From Clostridiales bacterium (GTDB lineage Bacteria > Bacillota > Clostridia > Oscillospirales > Acutalibacteraceae): 15,256 nucleotides of DNA. This document shows, in pieces, positions 8,685 through 14,414 of this stretch. Numbering within the stretch: the first letter of the stretch is position 1; each line of letters opens with the position of its first letter. Both the position numbers and the translations under genes were made by a program. The stretch covers positions 1 to 15,256 of the forward strand of contig DXYG01000065.1 in the NCBI GenBank assembly GCA_019415925.1, written 5' to 3'. The notes under the pieces were generated by a model that ran no database searches, was not told the origin of the DNA, and worked only from the letters and a program-made list of their open reading frames with translations.

Positions 8685-8717
8685 AAAAAAATAAGGCAAA
8701 GTTGGTTGACTCTGCCT
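8685..8717 (-). terminator. Rho-independent terminator or attenuator upstream of the adhesin gene
   Basis: Read on the minus strand, AGGCAGAGT and ACTTTGCCT pair (9 bp, one G-T) around a CAACCA loop and run into TATTTTTTT. It lies in the 83-nt gap between the 198-aa gene and the adhesin start, only about 18 nt before the adhesin ATG. There is little room for a new promoter between them, so it probably reduces rather than abolishes read-through into the adhesin. Confidence 0.75.
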
Positions 8718-8750
8718 GCTGATAAAATATTCTGTTTTTGCTTACTCAAA

Positions 8751-9347
8751 TCATAATTTCATCGCCTGCCCTTCATTTAAATCTTCATCTATATCATCAG
8801 ACTGCTCACTGCCGTCTGTGATATTTACATACTCGCCGATAATGTTCAGTGCTTCGCAATAACTGCCCGAATTCGTAACACGACTGCACATTTCTTTTGC
8901 CTCGTCAGCCATACCGTTTTGCTTAAGGGTGTGGCTTGCAATGCCCATAAGATTGAATATGTTGGAATCACAGCTTATTAATGCACAGTCGGGTTTGAGT
9001 TTTTCTTCTTTGTTCTGCTCGGGTTCAAATCCGCCGAGTCTGTTGTCCACATAGTCGGACAGCCACATTCCTGCAAAGGCTGTGTATGACTGCAATCTCC
9101 ACATTGCCAGCTTGCCGATGTCAAGGTGGACATCTTCAAAGGGATAGAGAATACAGGTAACGCCGTCATTTTGAAATACAGAAACATTCTCAAACTTTGT
9201 GTCGTCAAGAAGTATTCCCTTGTCCGTGAGTATTTCATTGATACCGTCCACCCATTCCTGCGTTTCACCGCCACACCCCTGCAAGATGAGTCCTTCCTTG
9301 CCGTTCATACGGCGGAGATCTGTTAGAGTTATTTGTTTTACTATCAT
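8751..9347 (-). CDS. Conserved-looking ICE accessory protein of unknown function
   Basis: This is a 198-aa acidic soluble protein with no signal peptide or membrane helix. The N-terminal half (1-105) contains LILQGCGGETQEWVDGINEIL and WLSDYVDNRLGG. The second half (about 118-175) contains CALISCDSNIFNLMGIASHTL and ALNIIGEYVNI, a segment I associate with small ORFs recurring in Firmicutes ICEs and phages, without a named function. The tail is very acidic (SEQSDDIDEDLNEG). AAGGAAAG lies about 8 nt before the ATG. It is flanked on both sides by terminator-like hairpins, so its mRNA level may be set separately from its neighbours. I cannot assign a reaction. Confidence 0.85.
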   Translation of the reverse strand: MIVKQITLTDLRRMNGKEGLILQGCGGETQEWVDGINEILTDKGILLDDTKFENVSVFQNDGVTCILYPFEDVHLDIGKLAMWRLQSYTAFAGMWLSDYVDNRLGGFEPEQNKEEKLKPDCALISCDSNIFNLMGIASHTLKQNGMADEAKEMCSRVTNSGSYCEALNIIGEYVNITDGSEQSDDIDEDLNEGQAMKL

Positions 9348-9366
9348 TAAAAATCTTTCCTTTCAT

Positions 9367-9396
9367 AAAAATAAGCACCCACAATAAAGTGAGTGC
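9367..9396 (-). terminator. Rho-independent terminator or attenuator after the lipoprotein gene
   Basis: On the minus strand GCACTCAC and GTGGGTGC pair (8 bp, one T-G) around TTTATT, followed by TTATTTTTAT. It sits 18 nt after the lipoprotein stop and just before the ribosome site of the next gene. Partial termination is likely because the gap is too short for an obvious promoter. Confidence 0.7.
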
Positions 9397-9413
9397 CTTG
9401 CTTAATCGTCTGC

Positions 9414-10175
9414 TCAACAGTAGACTACATATATTTTGTTGTTTTCTGCGATTACATTGAATGATAAGTCGCTTGGAGTAATGCCACTGCTTTGATAGTA
9501 GTAGGCTACATACTCAATATCGCCGTAGCAGTCTGCCGTCAGACTTTGTGTATCATCATAATATGATGCATTTGTGGGCGAGAACCAGCTTGCGTTGCCT
9601 GTGTTCAGTGAGGAATCGTATTTCATTCCAAGCTGCTGACCGTAGGCTATGCAGGCACTTACTGCATACTGAACATCAACCGTTTTTGCTTTGGTAGGCG
9701 GTTGCGTAGGTTTCTGTGTTGGCTTTTCCGTAGGCTTCTGCACAGACGGTTGCGTTGGCTTTTCAGCAGGCTTTTGAGTAGGAGTTTCGGTTTCCTTTTC
9801 AGCAGTCGATTCTGATTCAGACTGATTGCTATTCACTGTATCCCTGCTGTTGTTCTGAGCCTCGGATTGTGTTTTTTGAATCGGATCCGTTTCCGAAACA
9901 CTTGCCGAATTTTGTCCACTGTCGGCTTTTTCTTCGGTTTTTGTATTCTGTCCCGAAGCCTCTGTTTCTTTTGAAACTGTGGCTTTTTCGGTGCGTGTGG
10001 TTTCGGTTGTTTTTTCCGTTGTTATTGCAGAAATTTCTGTAGATACAGAAACATCCGCAGCCTTTGAAACTACGGATGTCTTAATATCGTTATTTACTTT
10101 TTCTCCCGTTGTACAAGCTGTGAATGTTCCTGCCATTAATATTATGATTATCATTATTGCGATTTTCTTTTTCAT
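9414..10175 (-). CDS. Putative lipoprotein with Pro/Thr/Lys-rich stalk and small C-terminal domain
   Basis: This 253-aa exported protein begins MKKKIAIMIIIILMAG and has a lipobox-like end, TFTAC, with Cys21 as the candidate lipidated residue. Residues about 25-135 are low-complexity Ser/Thr/Glu/Lys. A stalk of PTQKP/EKPTQ-type short repeats spans about 135-165. The last ~85 residues form a compact aromatic-rich domain (VQYAVSACIAYGQQLGMKYD through a final YVVYC). The layout suggests a domain held away from the membrane across the wall; a role in surface exclusion or mating-pair contacts is only a guess. The ATG at 10175 is preferred over 10202 because GGAG lies about 10 nt upstream and the signal peptide then begins with MKKK. 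No named family was recognised for the C-terminal domain. Confidence 0.85.
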   Translation of the reverse strand: MKKKIAIMIIIILMAGTFTACTTGEKVNNDIKTSVVSKAADVSVSTEISAITTEKTTETTRTEKATVSKETEASGQNTKTEEKADSGQNSASVSETDPIQKTQSEAQNNSRDTVNSNQSESESTAEKETETPTQKPAEKPTQPSVQKPTEKPTQKPTQPPTKAKTVDVQYAVSACIAYGQQLGMKYDSSLNTGNASWFSPTNASYYDDTQSLTADCYGDIEYVAYYYQSSGITPSDLSFNVIAENNKIYVVYC

Positions 10176-10238
10176 ATGCTCATCGCTCCTTTCAAGCAAC
10201 AAGTATATCCAAAGAATTTCAAATGTCCAGACTTAATT

Positions 10239-10661
10239 TTATTTATCTTTTAACATCATTCCCTTCATATTGCTTGTTTTTAATGTTCCAATATGAACCA
10301 CAGCATTATCACTTTCTTTTCTTATACGCATATTATTAAGTTGTTCCTCCGAAAAATCTTTTATAACAATATAACAATCAACGCCTGACCTCTTGCCTTT
10401 GCTTTTTACAATACCAAGATTTTTCTCATACTCTTTAGGATAATTAATATAAAACCAACAAAGATTTTTTTCTTTTCGATACAAATATTCTTTTCCGGGC
10501 ATTACGCCATTTTTCAATATCTCATTAATGTTTTCCGAAAAGGTAAAATGTATAAGTCCATATTGTTTTATATCCTTCTTATCCTGACAACTTAATGCTG
10601 ATTTAGGTGTATGACATAAAAAACCCATATCAATAAGCTTTTTCTTTAAATATTTAAACAT
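10239..10661 (-). CDS. AT-rich cargo gene: small protein weakly resembling ADP-ribosyltransferase-fold enzymes
   Basis: This is a 140-aa basic soluble protein. GLIHFTFSENINEILKNGV at about residues 35-53 resembles the substrate-loop start (HxT, then N-x-x-IL-x-x-G) seen in DarT-like/DUF4433 and RNA 2'-phosphotransferase/ADP-ribosyltransferase proteins. The remainder has no catalytic glutamate that I can place with confidence, so function is uncertain. The coding sequence is clearly more AT-rich than its neighbours and uses many AAA/AAT/ATA codons, suggesting separate acquisition. The ATG at 10661 has CGGAG 8 nt upstream; a GTG at 10694 is possible but has a poor site. It has its own near-consensus promoter and no partner gene beside it that looks like an antitoxin. 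Confidence 0.78.
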   Translation of the reverse strand: MFKYLKKKLIDMGFLCHTPKSALSCQDKKDIKQYGLIHFTFSENINEILKNGVMPGKEYLYRKEKNLCWFYINYPKEYEKNLGIVKSKGKRSGVDCYIVIKDFSEEQLNNMRIRKESDNAVVHIGTLKTSNMKGMMLKDK

Positions 10662-10720
10662 TTTCTTTTCTCCGTTCGTATTTATATTCTCCACTTCAAA
10701 TAAAAAATAGATTATATTAA

Positions 10721-10749
10721 ATTATACAATAGAGAAAACAAACATTCAA
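10721..10749 (-). promoter_or_regulatory. Near-consensus sigma-A promoter upstream of the AT-rich cargo gene
   Basis: On the minus strand TTGAAT (10749-10744), a 17-nt spacer and a perfect TATAAT (10726-10721) lie in the 94-nt gap after spoVG. Transcription would start near 10714, giving a leader of roughly 50 nt. It is the best promoter I can see in the window. No terminator follows the cargo gene, so it could also feed the lipoprotein gene and partly the genes beyond. Confidence 0.8.
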
Positions 10750-10755
10750 ACAAAT

Positions 10756-11154
10756 TCACAAAGTCTGTGTAAAGCTTTCCGATTCATCTTCCGACATAGC
10801 CTCGGTTTCTTCTTTACTCTGATGTTCATAAAGTGCCTGATGATATGCGTCCATAACCTTGCTGTTTAGCATATCTCTTGACTCCTTTGAAATCGGGTGA
10901 GCAATCTCGCTGAACTTCGTTTCGCCGTTTTCGTCAACATAGTTACTTGCAGGCATTGCAACAAACAGTCCTTTTCTTGAGTTCATCACTCTGATTCCGT
11001 GAATTGCAACAGCACCGCCGACAGTAACGCTTGCAAATGCCTTTGTGTTGCAATCTTCTACATCAACGAGCTTATCAATCCTTACCTTGATATACGGCAG
11101 TTTCCTTTTCTGATTTTTGTATTTGTTTCCTTTGAAATTTGTATTCTGTGTCAT
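10756..11154 (-). CDS. spoVG: SpoVG-family regulator
   Basis: This 132-aa protein has core residues (about 18-100) containing PYIKVRIDKLVDVEDCNTKA, FASVTVGGAVAIHGIRVM, GLFVAMPASNY and FSEIAHPISKESR. This is the conserved SpoVG pattern. SpoVG proteins are small nucleic-acid-binding regulators of cell division and gene expression in Firmicutes and are often carried by mobile elements. A basic N-terminus (NKYKNQKRK) and an acidic C-terminus extend the core. The ATG at 11154 has GGAGGAAA at correct spacing, so the longer form from 11196 is rejected. It starts 17 nt after the AbrB-type gene and probably shares its transcript. Confidence 0.95.
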   Translation of the reverse strand: MTQNTNFKGNKYKNQKRKLPYIKVRIDKLVDVEDCNTKAFASVTVGGAVAIHGIRVMNSRKGLFVAMPASNYVDENGETKFSEIAHPISKESRDMLNSKVMDAYHQALYEHQSKEETEAMSEDESESFTQTL

Positions 11155-11171
11155 TATAAATTTCCTCCGAT

Positions 11172-11459
11172 TTAGTGTTTCTGTTTTTCTGCCCACAACA
11201 GAGAAAGATGTAAAAGTGCATCTCTCTGTTCTTCCTCAGACAGACTGTCGAGGAAATCTTCAAGGGTGTAATTTTCCTCGAATTCTTCTGCAAATTCATT
11301 ACAGTTGTCGCAGATTTTTTCTCTCCTGACAACAACCGAGCCATCATCCTGCTGTGTGAATGATAAAACATCGTTGTATTTGAATCCGATTCGCTGTCGG
11401 ATTTCAAAAGGGATTGTGATTCTTCCTTTTTTACCGAGAACTCTGTGAATTTTAAGCAT
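11172..11459 (-). CDS. AbrB/SpoVT-type transcriptional regulator with CxxC tail
   Basis: This 95-aa protein contains a swapped-hairpin DNA-binding domain at residues 1-48, recognisable from VLGKKGRITIPFEIRQRIGF, KYNDVLSF and SVVVRREK. AbrB/SpoVT/MazE-like domains bind DNA as dimers. Residues 50-53 form CDNC, which could bind a metal. The remainder is an acidic helix. The ATG at 11459 overlaps the previous stop (TAATG) and has GAGG about 7 nt upstream. An ORF starting at 11495 would lie inside the upstream gene and is rejected. Together with the next gene it forms a pair of related regulators between the methyltransferase genes and spoVG. Confidence 0.9.
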   Translation of the reverse strand: MLKIHRVLGKKGRITIPFEIRQRIGFKYNDVLSFTQQDDGSVVVRREKICDNCNEFAEEFEENYTLEDFLDSLSEEEQRDALLHLSLLWAEKQKH

Positions 11460-11656
11460 TACTCGTCCTCGCTTTCTGCGAGTTCTGCTCTGCACTCATC
11501 GCAGATGCAGTCGCAACAACATTCTTCACTATCATCATCGCACCTCTCAATCAGAATTGCTCCGTCCACAGCTGAAATCTGCACAGCACAGTCGGATGTG
11601 ATTCCTGATACAATAAGTGCGTCAAGCGGTATGCTTACATAAATTTTATTTTCCAT
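11459..11656 (-). CDS. Small AbrB-like protein with Cys-rich tail
   Basis: This 65-aa protein has an N-terminal half (KIYVSIPLDALIVSGIT, then AVQISAVDGAILIE) with the short-strand pattern of a degenerate AbrB/SpoVT-like hairpin. The C-terminal part carries eight cysteines in the whole protein (residues 23, 39, 46, 47, 48, 50, 52, 55), six of them in a CCCDCICDEC cluster. That cluster suggests metal or iron-sulfur binding or redox sensing. The start overlaps the end of the adenine methyltransferase gene by 11 nt and the stop overlaps the AbrB gene by one base, so the three are translationally coupled. Its function is inferred only. Confidence 0.82.
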   Translation of the reverse strand: MENKIYVSIPLDALIVSGITSDCAVQISAVDGAILIERCDDDSEECCCDCICDECRAELAESEDE

Positions 11657-12599
11657 TGTTAATAATACACTCCTTCAAAATTTGTTCTAAATCAATTTGT
11701 TGTTCGGTGGTTAAGTCAAGCAGGCTCAATTGCAACGGCTTGTTTCTCTGCCTTTCATACATATCGTAGTTGCTGATTAGCAGTTCTGGGAATTGTTCGC
11801 CTGCATTGATTCGCTGTTTCATATTGTGTAACCTTGTGAAATCAAAGAATGAGTAACCGTCATATAAATTGCGGATTTCTTCACAATCGTTGTATGAAAC
11901 AAGCCATTTGCCTTTTGAATTTGCAAGCGTGTTTTTCAGCCTCAGATGGTCATCCCAAGTGAAACCGCACTGATAAACATACTCACTTGAAAAATAAGGC
12001 GGATCGCAGTAGAAAAAGGCATTATCTCGGTCATAATGCTTGATTAATACCTCGAAATCCTGATTTTCAATCACAGTATTTTCAAACCGTTTTCCGACTT
12101 GCTCTATCAGTTGAAAAAGGCTCATTACTGAAAAAGGCTGACAGGCAAATGATTTTCCGCCACTTGAATAACTGTATCGTAAGAGTTTAAGAAACATTAC
12201 GGCTCTGCGCAAATCGTAGTCCTGTTTCATTCTGACATATAGCTCTATGATTTCTTCTGCTTTCAAGTCAGGCAGTATAATCTTCGTCAGTTCCAATTCT
12301 TCATCAAGGTACTTATCGTCAAACTTTTCCTGTCTAAAGAAATCCCTGATTGCATTGAAATCATCCCTTGAATTAAGCGGATAAAATCCGAGCTCCTTTA
12401 TGAACGCCATAGGTCTGTCACGCATACAGCGAAAAAGGTTTACAAGATTATGGTTATAATCGTTGTACACCTCGAACTTATCAGGCTTTTTCTTGCCTAA
12501 AAGTACGGCTCCTGAACCTCCGAAGGGTTCAATATACCTTTCGTAATTCAGAGGAAACAGAGCGTACAAAATATGAAGGATGGAAGTTTTATTTCCCAT
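11646..12599 (-). CDS. Dam-type DNA adenine N6-methyltransferase (D12 class)
   Basis: This protein is 317 aa from the ATG at 12599. The SAM-binding motif FGGSGAVLL is at about 26-34 and the catalytic DPPY at 199-202 (FFYCDPPYFSSEY), as in D12-class Dam enzymes that methylate adenine, typically in GATC-like sites. The true N-terminus probably lies seven codons upstream. The frame continues as IKTPVSW before MGNKT, and family members normally begin with a K-x-P-x-x-W-x-G-x-K motif. The Shine-Dalgarno GGAGG is 7 nt before an ATC at 12620 and about 28 nt before the ATG. An in-frame TGA at 12638 leaves no ATG, GTG or TTG between. No cognate endonuclease is visible, so the enzyme looks like an orphan that may protect the element or regulate genes. 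Confidence 0.93.
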   Translation of the reverse strand: MGNKTSILHILYALFPLNYERYIEPFGGSGAVLLGKKKPDKFEVYNDYNHNLVNLFRCMRDRPMAFIKELGFYPLNSRDDFNAIRDFFRQEKFDDKYLDEELELTKIILPDLKAEEIIELYVRMKQDYDLRRAVMFLKLLRYSYSSGGKSFACQPFSVMSLFQLIEQVGKRFENTVIENQDFEVLIKHYDRDNAFFYCDPPYFSSEYVYQCGFTWDDHLRLKNTLANSKGKWLVSYNDCEEIRNLYDGYSFFDFTRLHNMKQRINAGEQFPELLISNYDMYERQRNKPLQLSLLDLTTEQQIDLEQILKECIINNGK

Positions 12600-12607
12600 C
12601 CAACTTA

Positions 12608-12656
12608 CAGGGGTTTTGATATTCTCACCTCCTTTTCAGAATATCAATCGCCCCTG
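12608..12656 (-). promoter_or_regulatory. RNA hairpin presenting the Dam-gene ribosome site in its loop
   Basis: On the minus strand an outer 6-bp stem (CAGGGG with CCCCTG) and an inner 10-bp stem (TTGATATTCT with AGAATATCAA), separated by a small internal loop, enclose a 12-nt loop containing AAAAGGAGGTG. The ATC codon at 12620 lies in the 3' inner arm. The upstream sequence at 12736-12746 is complementary to the 5' arm over 11 nt, which gives an alternative pairing. Such a layout could control translation. It is seen in sequence, but the regulatory role is inference. Confidence 0.6.
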
Positions 12657-12665
12657 AAACGACAA

Positions 12666-12704
12666 AAGCCGTTGATTAAATTAAAAAAATCTAATCAACG
12701 GCTT
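12666..12704 (-). terminator. Terminator-like 13-bp hairpin after the C5 methyltransferase
   Basis: AAGCCGTTGATTA and TAATCAACGGCTT form a perfect 13-bp stem with a 13-nt A/T-rich loop. On the minus strand it ends in TTTTG, a short T-tract, so partial termination is likely. It lies 55 nt after the methyltransferase stop and before the Dam hairpin. Confidence 0.65.
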
Positions 12705-12717
12705 ATATATGAAAACC

Positions 12718-12746
12718 AATATCAGTCGTTTGGAACGATTGATATT
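12718..12746 (-). repeat. 13-bp inverted repeat after the C5 methyltransferase, complementary to the Dam leader
   Basis: AATATCAGTCGTT and AACGATTGATATT pair with one G-T over a three-base loop, 13 nt beyond the methyltransferase stop. The segment at 12736-12746 is also perfectly complementary to one arm of the Dam-leader hairpin (12608-12656). It could therefore belong to a switch between alternative RNA folds, or be an accidental repeat of the same short word. Confidence 0.55.
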
Positions 12747-12758
12747 AGTTGTAGTTAT

Positions 12759-13571
12759 TTAATTTTTATCGTTTACTTTTTTAATAATCTGACCAATTTC
12801 AGAGATTACATTTACTGTCACAGCATTTCCAGACATCTTGTATAGCCTGCTGTCGGATAGTCCTGTTGCTTTTGCCTTGTCGAACTGCTCGTCCGTGAAG
12901 CCCTGTAATCTCCAGCACTCCCTCGGAGTAAGCTTTCTTATTCTGCCGATGTGAACTTCGCCGTTCGGCTCAATAAAGGCTACTGCAAACTTTTCATTGT
13001 CATCGAGAACATCTGAATTTTCTACAAAAACTCCCGAATGTTCAGCCTTGCGGTTACTGATTCCCGAATCCTGCCTTGCAGTTATGCACCTTGCAATTTC
13101 TGTCGGCTTCGGATCGGGATTCAGGTCAATGAAATAATATGCCTGCGTTGCAGAAGTTGTCAGAGTATGTGCTACCTGACTTCCTACTCGACCTCGTCTT
13201 GAGTTCTGTCCCGAAAAGGCTGTGTCAATGCTGTCACCGGGATATGCGATCTGATAACCGTCTTTGGTTTTAGATTTTATCGGCAATCCAAAGTTTTCAG
13301 TATCTTCAATAAGATAAAGTCCCGAATGACCGCCAAATCCGCCCGAACCGCTTGTAAGCGTACAGCTTAGTCCTTTAGATGAGTAGATTCGCTCACCTTG
13401 CGTTGGGTTTTCTTTGTATAAGAGCTTTTCCGCTTGTTTGCGTGAAAGATAATACTTCTCCGGCACATTGTCCTCTAAGATAGCCGATAATGAACACTCG
13501 ATTTCGTGACTGGGAAACTCCGAAATTTTTGCTGTTAAGTACCTGCCAGCACACATCATACCCCAAGCCAT
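12759..13571 (-). CDS. C5-cytosine DNA methyltransferase, C-terminal part (target recognition, motifs IX-X), +1 frame relative to the N-part
   Basis: This frame carries the second half of the methyltransferase. GERIYSSKGLSCTLTSGSGG begins the recognition region, RKLTPRECWRLQGFTDEQ is motif IX and LYKMSGNAVTVNVI is motif X. The frame is open from 13961, but upstream of about 13500 it is only the out-of-phase shadow of the N-terminal part. Possible internal ATGs at 13571, 13559 and 13556 lack a good ribosome site. One base skipped in the A-rich stretch near 13410-13425, or a two-base loss, would join it to the N-part. The interpretation is a frameshifted or broken gene, a sequencing error, or less likely a two-subunit enzyme like the split M.AquI or M.EcoHK31I. 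Confidence 0.75.
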   Translation of the reverse strand: MAWGMMCAGRYLTAKISEFPSHEIECSLSAILEDNVPEKYYLSRKQAEKLLYKENPTQGERIYSSKGLSCTLTSGSGGFGGHSGLYLIEDTENFGLPIKSKTKDGYQIAYPGDSIDTAFSGQNSRRGRVGSQVAHTLTTSATQAYYFIDLNPDPKPTEIARCITARQDSGISNRKAEHSGVFVENSDVLDDNEKFAVAFIEPNGEVHIGRIRKLTPRECWRLQGFTDEQFDKAKATGLSDSRLYKMSGNAVTVNVISEIGQIIKKVNDKN

Positions 13572-13977
13572 CCAATGTACGGAGGATTGTTTCAAATGTC
13601 CTGCCTGAGTCATGGTTAAGCAGACCGGGAACATTTTCGAGGTAGAGATACTTAGGTTTTTTAACGGCAGCAATTCGAGCAATCTCAAAAAACAGCGTTC
13701 CTCTTGTATCGTCAAATCCTTTTCTTGCTCCTGCGATTGAGAAGGACTGACAGGGAAATCCTCCAACAAGAAGGTCGAAATCGGGTAACTGTTCGGGTAC
13801 AATTTTTCTTGCGTCATCAAAGTAAAGTTCACCTCCTGTATCGTACATTGCTTCATATGCCTGCTTTGCATACTTGTCGATTTCGCAGTATCCGACGCAC
13901 TCAAAACCGCCAATGGCTTCAAGTCCAGAACGGAAACCGCCGATGCCTGCAAACATATCAAAGAATTTGATGGACAT
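13393..13977 (-). CDS. C5-cytosine DNA methyltransferase, N-terminal part (motifs I-VIII)
   Basis: This 194-aa ORF has the catalytic half of a C5 methyltransferase. Motif I (DMFAGIGGF) is at residues 7-15, the catalytic Cys76 is in GGFPCQSFS, ENV (motif VI) is at 114-116 and QSRNRVFIIG (motif VIII) at 156-165. C5 methyltransferases transfer a methyl group from SAM to cytosine. The frame then reads GYLRGQCAGEVL through GKALIQ, which looks like normal family sequence, and ends with RKPNAR and TGA. Alone it lacks the target-recognition domain and motifs IX-X, so it should be inactive unless joined to or complemented by the downstream frame. The start at 13977 sits inside a 10-bp inverted repeat, and its ribosome site (GGAAUGA) lies partly in that repeat. 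Confidence 0.88.
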   Translation of the reverse strand: MSIKFFDMFAGIGGFRSGLEAIGGFECVGYCEIDKYAKQAYEAMYDTGGELYFDDARKIVPEQLPDFDLLVGGFPCQSFSIAGARKGFDDTRGTLFFEIARIAAVKKPKYLYLENVPGLLNHDSGRTFETILRTLDGLGYDVCWQVLNSKNFGVSQSRNRVFIIGYLRGQCAGEVLSFTQTSGKALIQRKPNAR

Positions 13978-14004
13978 AAATCTTCATTCCAAACGAAGAT
14001 TTAT
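13976..14004 (-). promoter_or_regulatory. 10-bp inverted repeat containing the start of the C5 methyltransferase
   Basis: ATAAATCTTC (13976-13985) and GAAGATTTAT (13995-14004) are perfect arms separated by nine bases, and they include part of the start codon. In RNA they would hide the initiation region; in DNA they could be an operator for feedback by the methyltransferase, as is known for several such enzymes. The role is inferred. Confidence 0.6.
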
Positions 14005-14019
14005 TGATTAAACCTCACC

Positions 14020-14337
14020 TCACATTTCCATAGTCATTCCGCTATCCTCATCAGGAGTTTCATCTTCAACTTCGGATGAGGATTGATTTTCTGCTTCGAT
14101 TTCTTCCTGTGTGAGCTTTCTGAATGAATCCTCTCCGGGAACTACTCCAAGTGAACGACCGTTGTCCCACTCTGGAAATATCGTTCCCATTAAATCAACA
14201 AATTTAACTGTTCCTCTTGTACCTGCCGGAACAGGTGCGTAAGGGTCCTTCATACTGATAAGCTCAATTCTTGTACCCGGCGGATACAATTTCTTTGTGC
14301 TTTCAGCTATTCTGCGCTGTCTTTCATATTCGTTCAA
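14020..14337 (-). CDS. DUF4314-family small protein
   Basis: This is a protein of about 105 aa. RIELISMKDPYAPVPAGTRG, then VKFVDLMGTIFPEWDNGRSL and GVVPGEDSFRKLT, is the pattern I recognise as DUF4314, a domain common in Firmicutes ICEs with no established function. It looks like a compact SH3-like beta barrel followed by a Glu/Ser-rich acidic tail. The TTG at 14337 is preferred as start (reading NEYERQRRIAEST next) because AGGAG lies 9 nt upstream. An ATG at 14346 is immediately adjacent to that AGGAG and so is poorly placed. The gene overlaps or abuts a 23-aa ORF and is followed by the methyltransferase leader. Confidence 0.85.
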   Translation of the reverse strand: MNEYERQRRIAESTKKLYPPGTRIELISMKDPYAPVPAGTRGTVKFVDLMGTIFPEWDNGRSLGVVPGEDSFRKLTQEEIEAENQSSSEVEDETPDEDSGMTMEM

Positions 14338-14338
14338 G

Positions 14339-14410
14339 TTATACATCTCCTAAAGTTAAGTTGTTTAATTGCATTGTTTTTTGAGTGGGACTTCTTATTT
14401 TTAATGTCAT
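14339..14410 (-). CDS. Possible 23-aa leader peptide
   Basis: ATG at 14410 opens a 23-codon ORF (MTLKIRSPTQKTMQLNNL to LGDV) ending at the TAA whose bases lie in the DUF4314 ribosome region. GAGG lies about 10 nt upstream. It begins 4 nt after the stop of the 53-aa gene, so translation could be coupled through it into DUF4314. A longer 67-aa form from 14542 would overlap the 53-aa gene and is not preferred. Without homologues this could be chance. Confidence 0.4.
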   Translation of the reverse strand: MTLKIRSPTQKTMQLNNLTLGDV

Positions 14411-14414
14411 AAAA

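Noticed and set aside
10203..10755. Toxin-antitoxin pair around the AT-rich cargo gene
   Set aside because: The gaps of 36 and 94 nt hold no second ORF, and the flanking genes are a lipoprotein and spoVG, so no antitoxin can be pointed to.
13704..13970. Plus-strand ORF opposite the C5 methyltransferase N-part
   Set aside because: The minus strand holds unmistakable methyltransferase motifs here; the plus-strand product is Arg/Leu-rich with no recognisable pattern.
11646..13977. Complete restriction-modification system
   Set aside because: Two methyltransferases are present but no neighbouring ORF looks like an endonuclease or specificity subunit.
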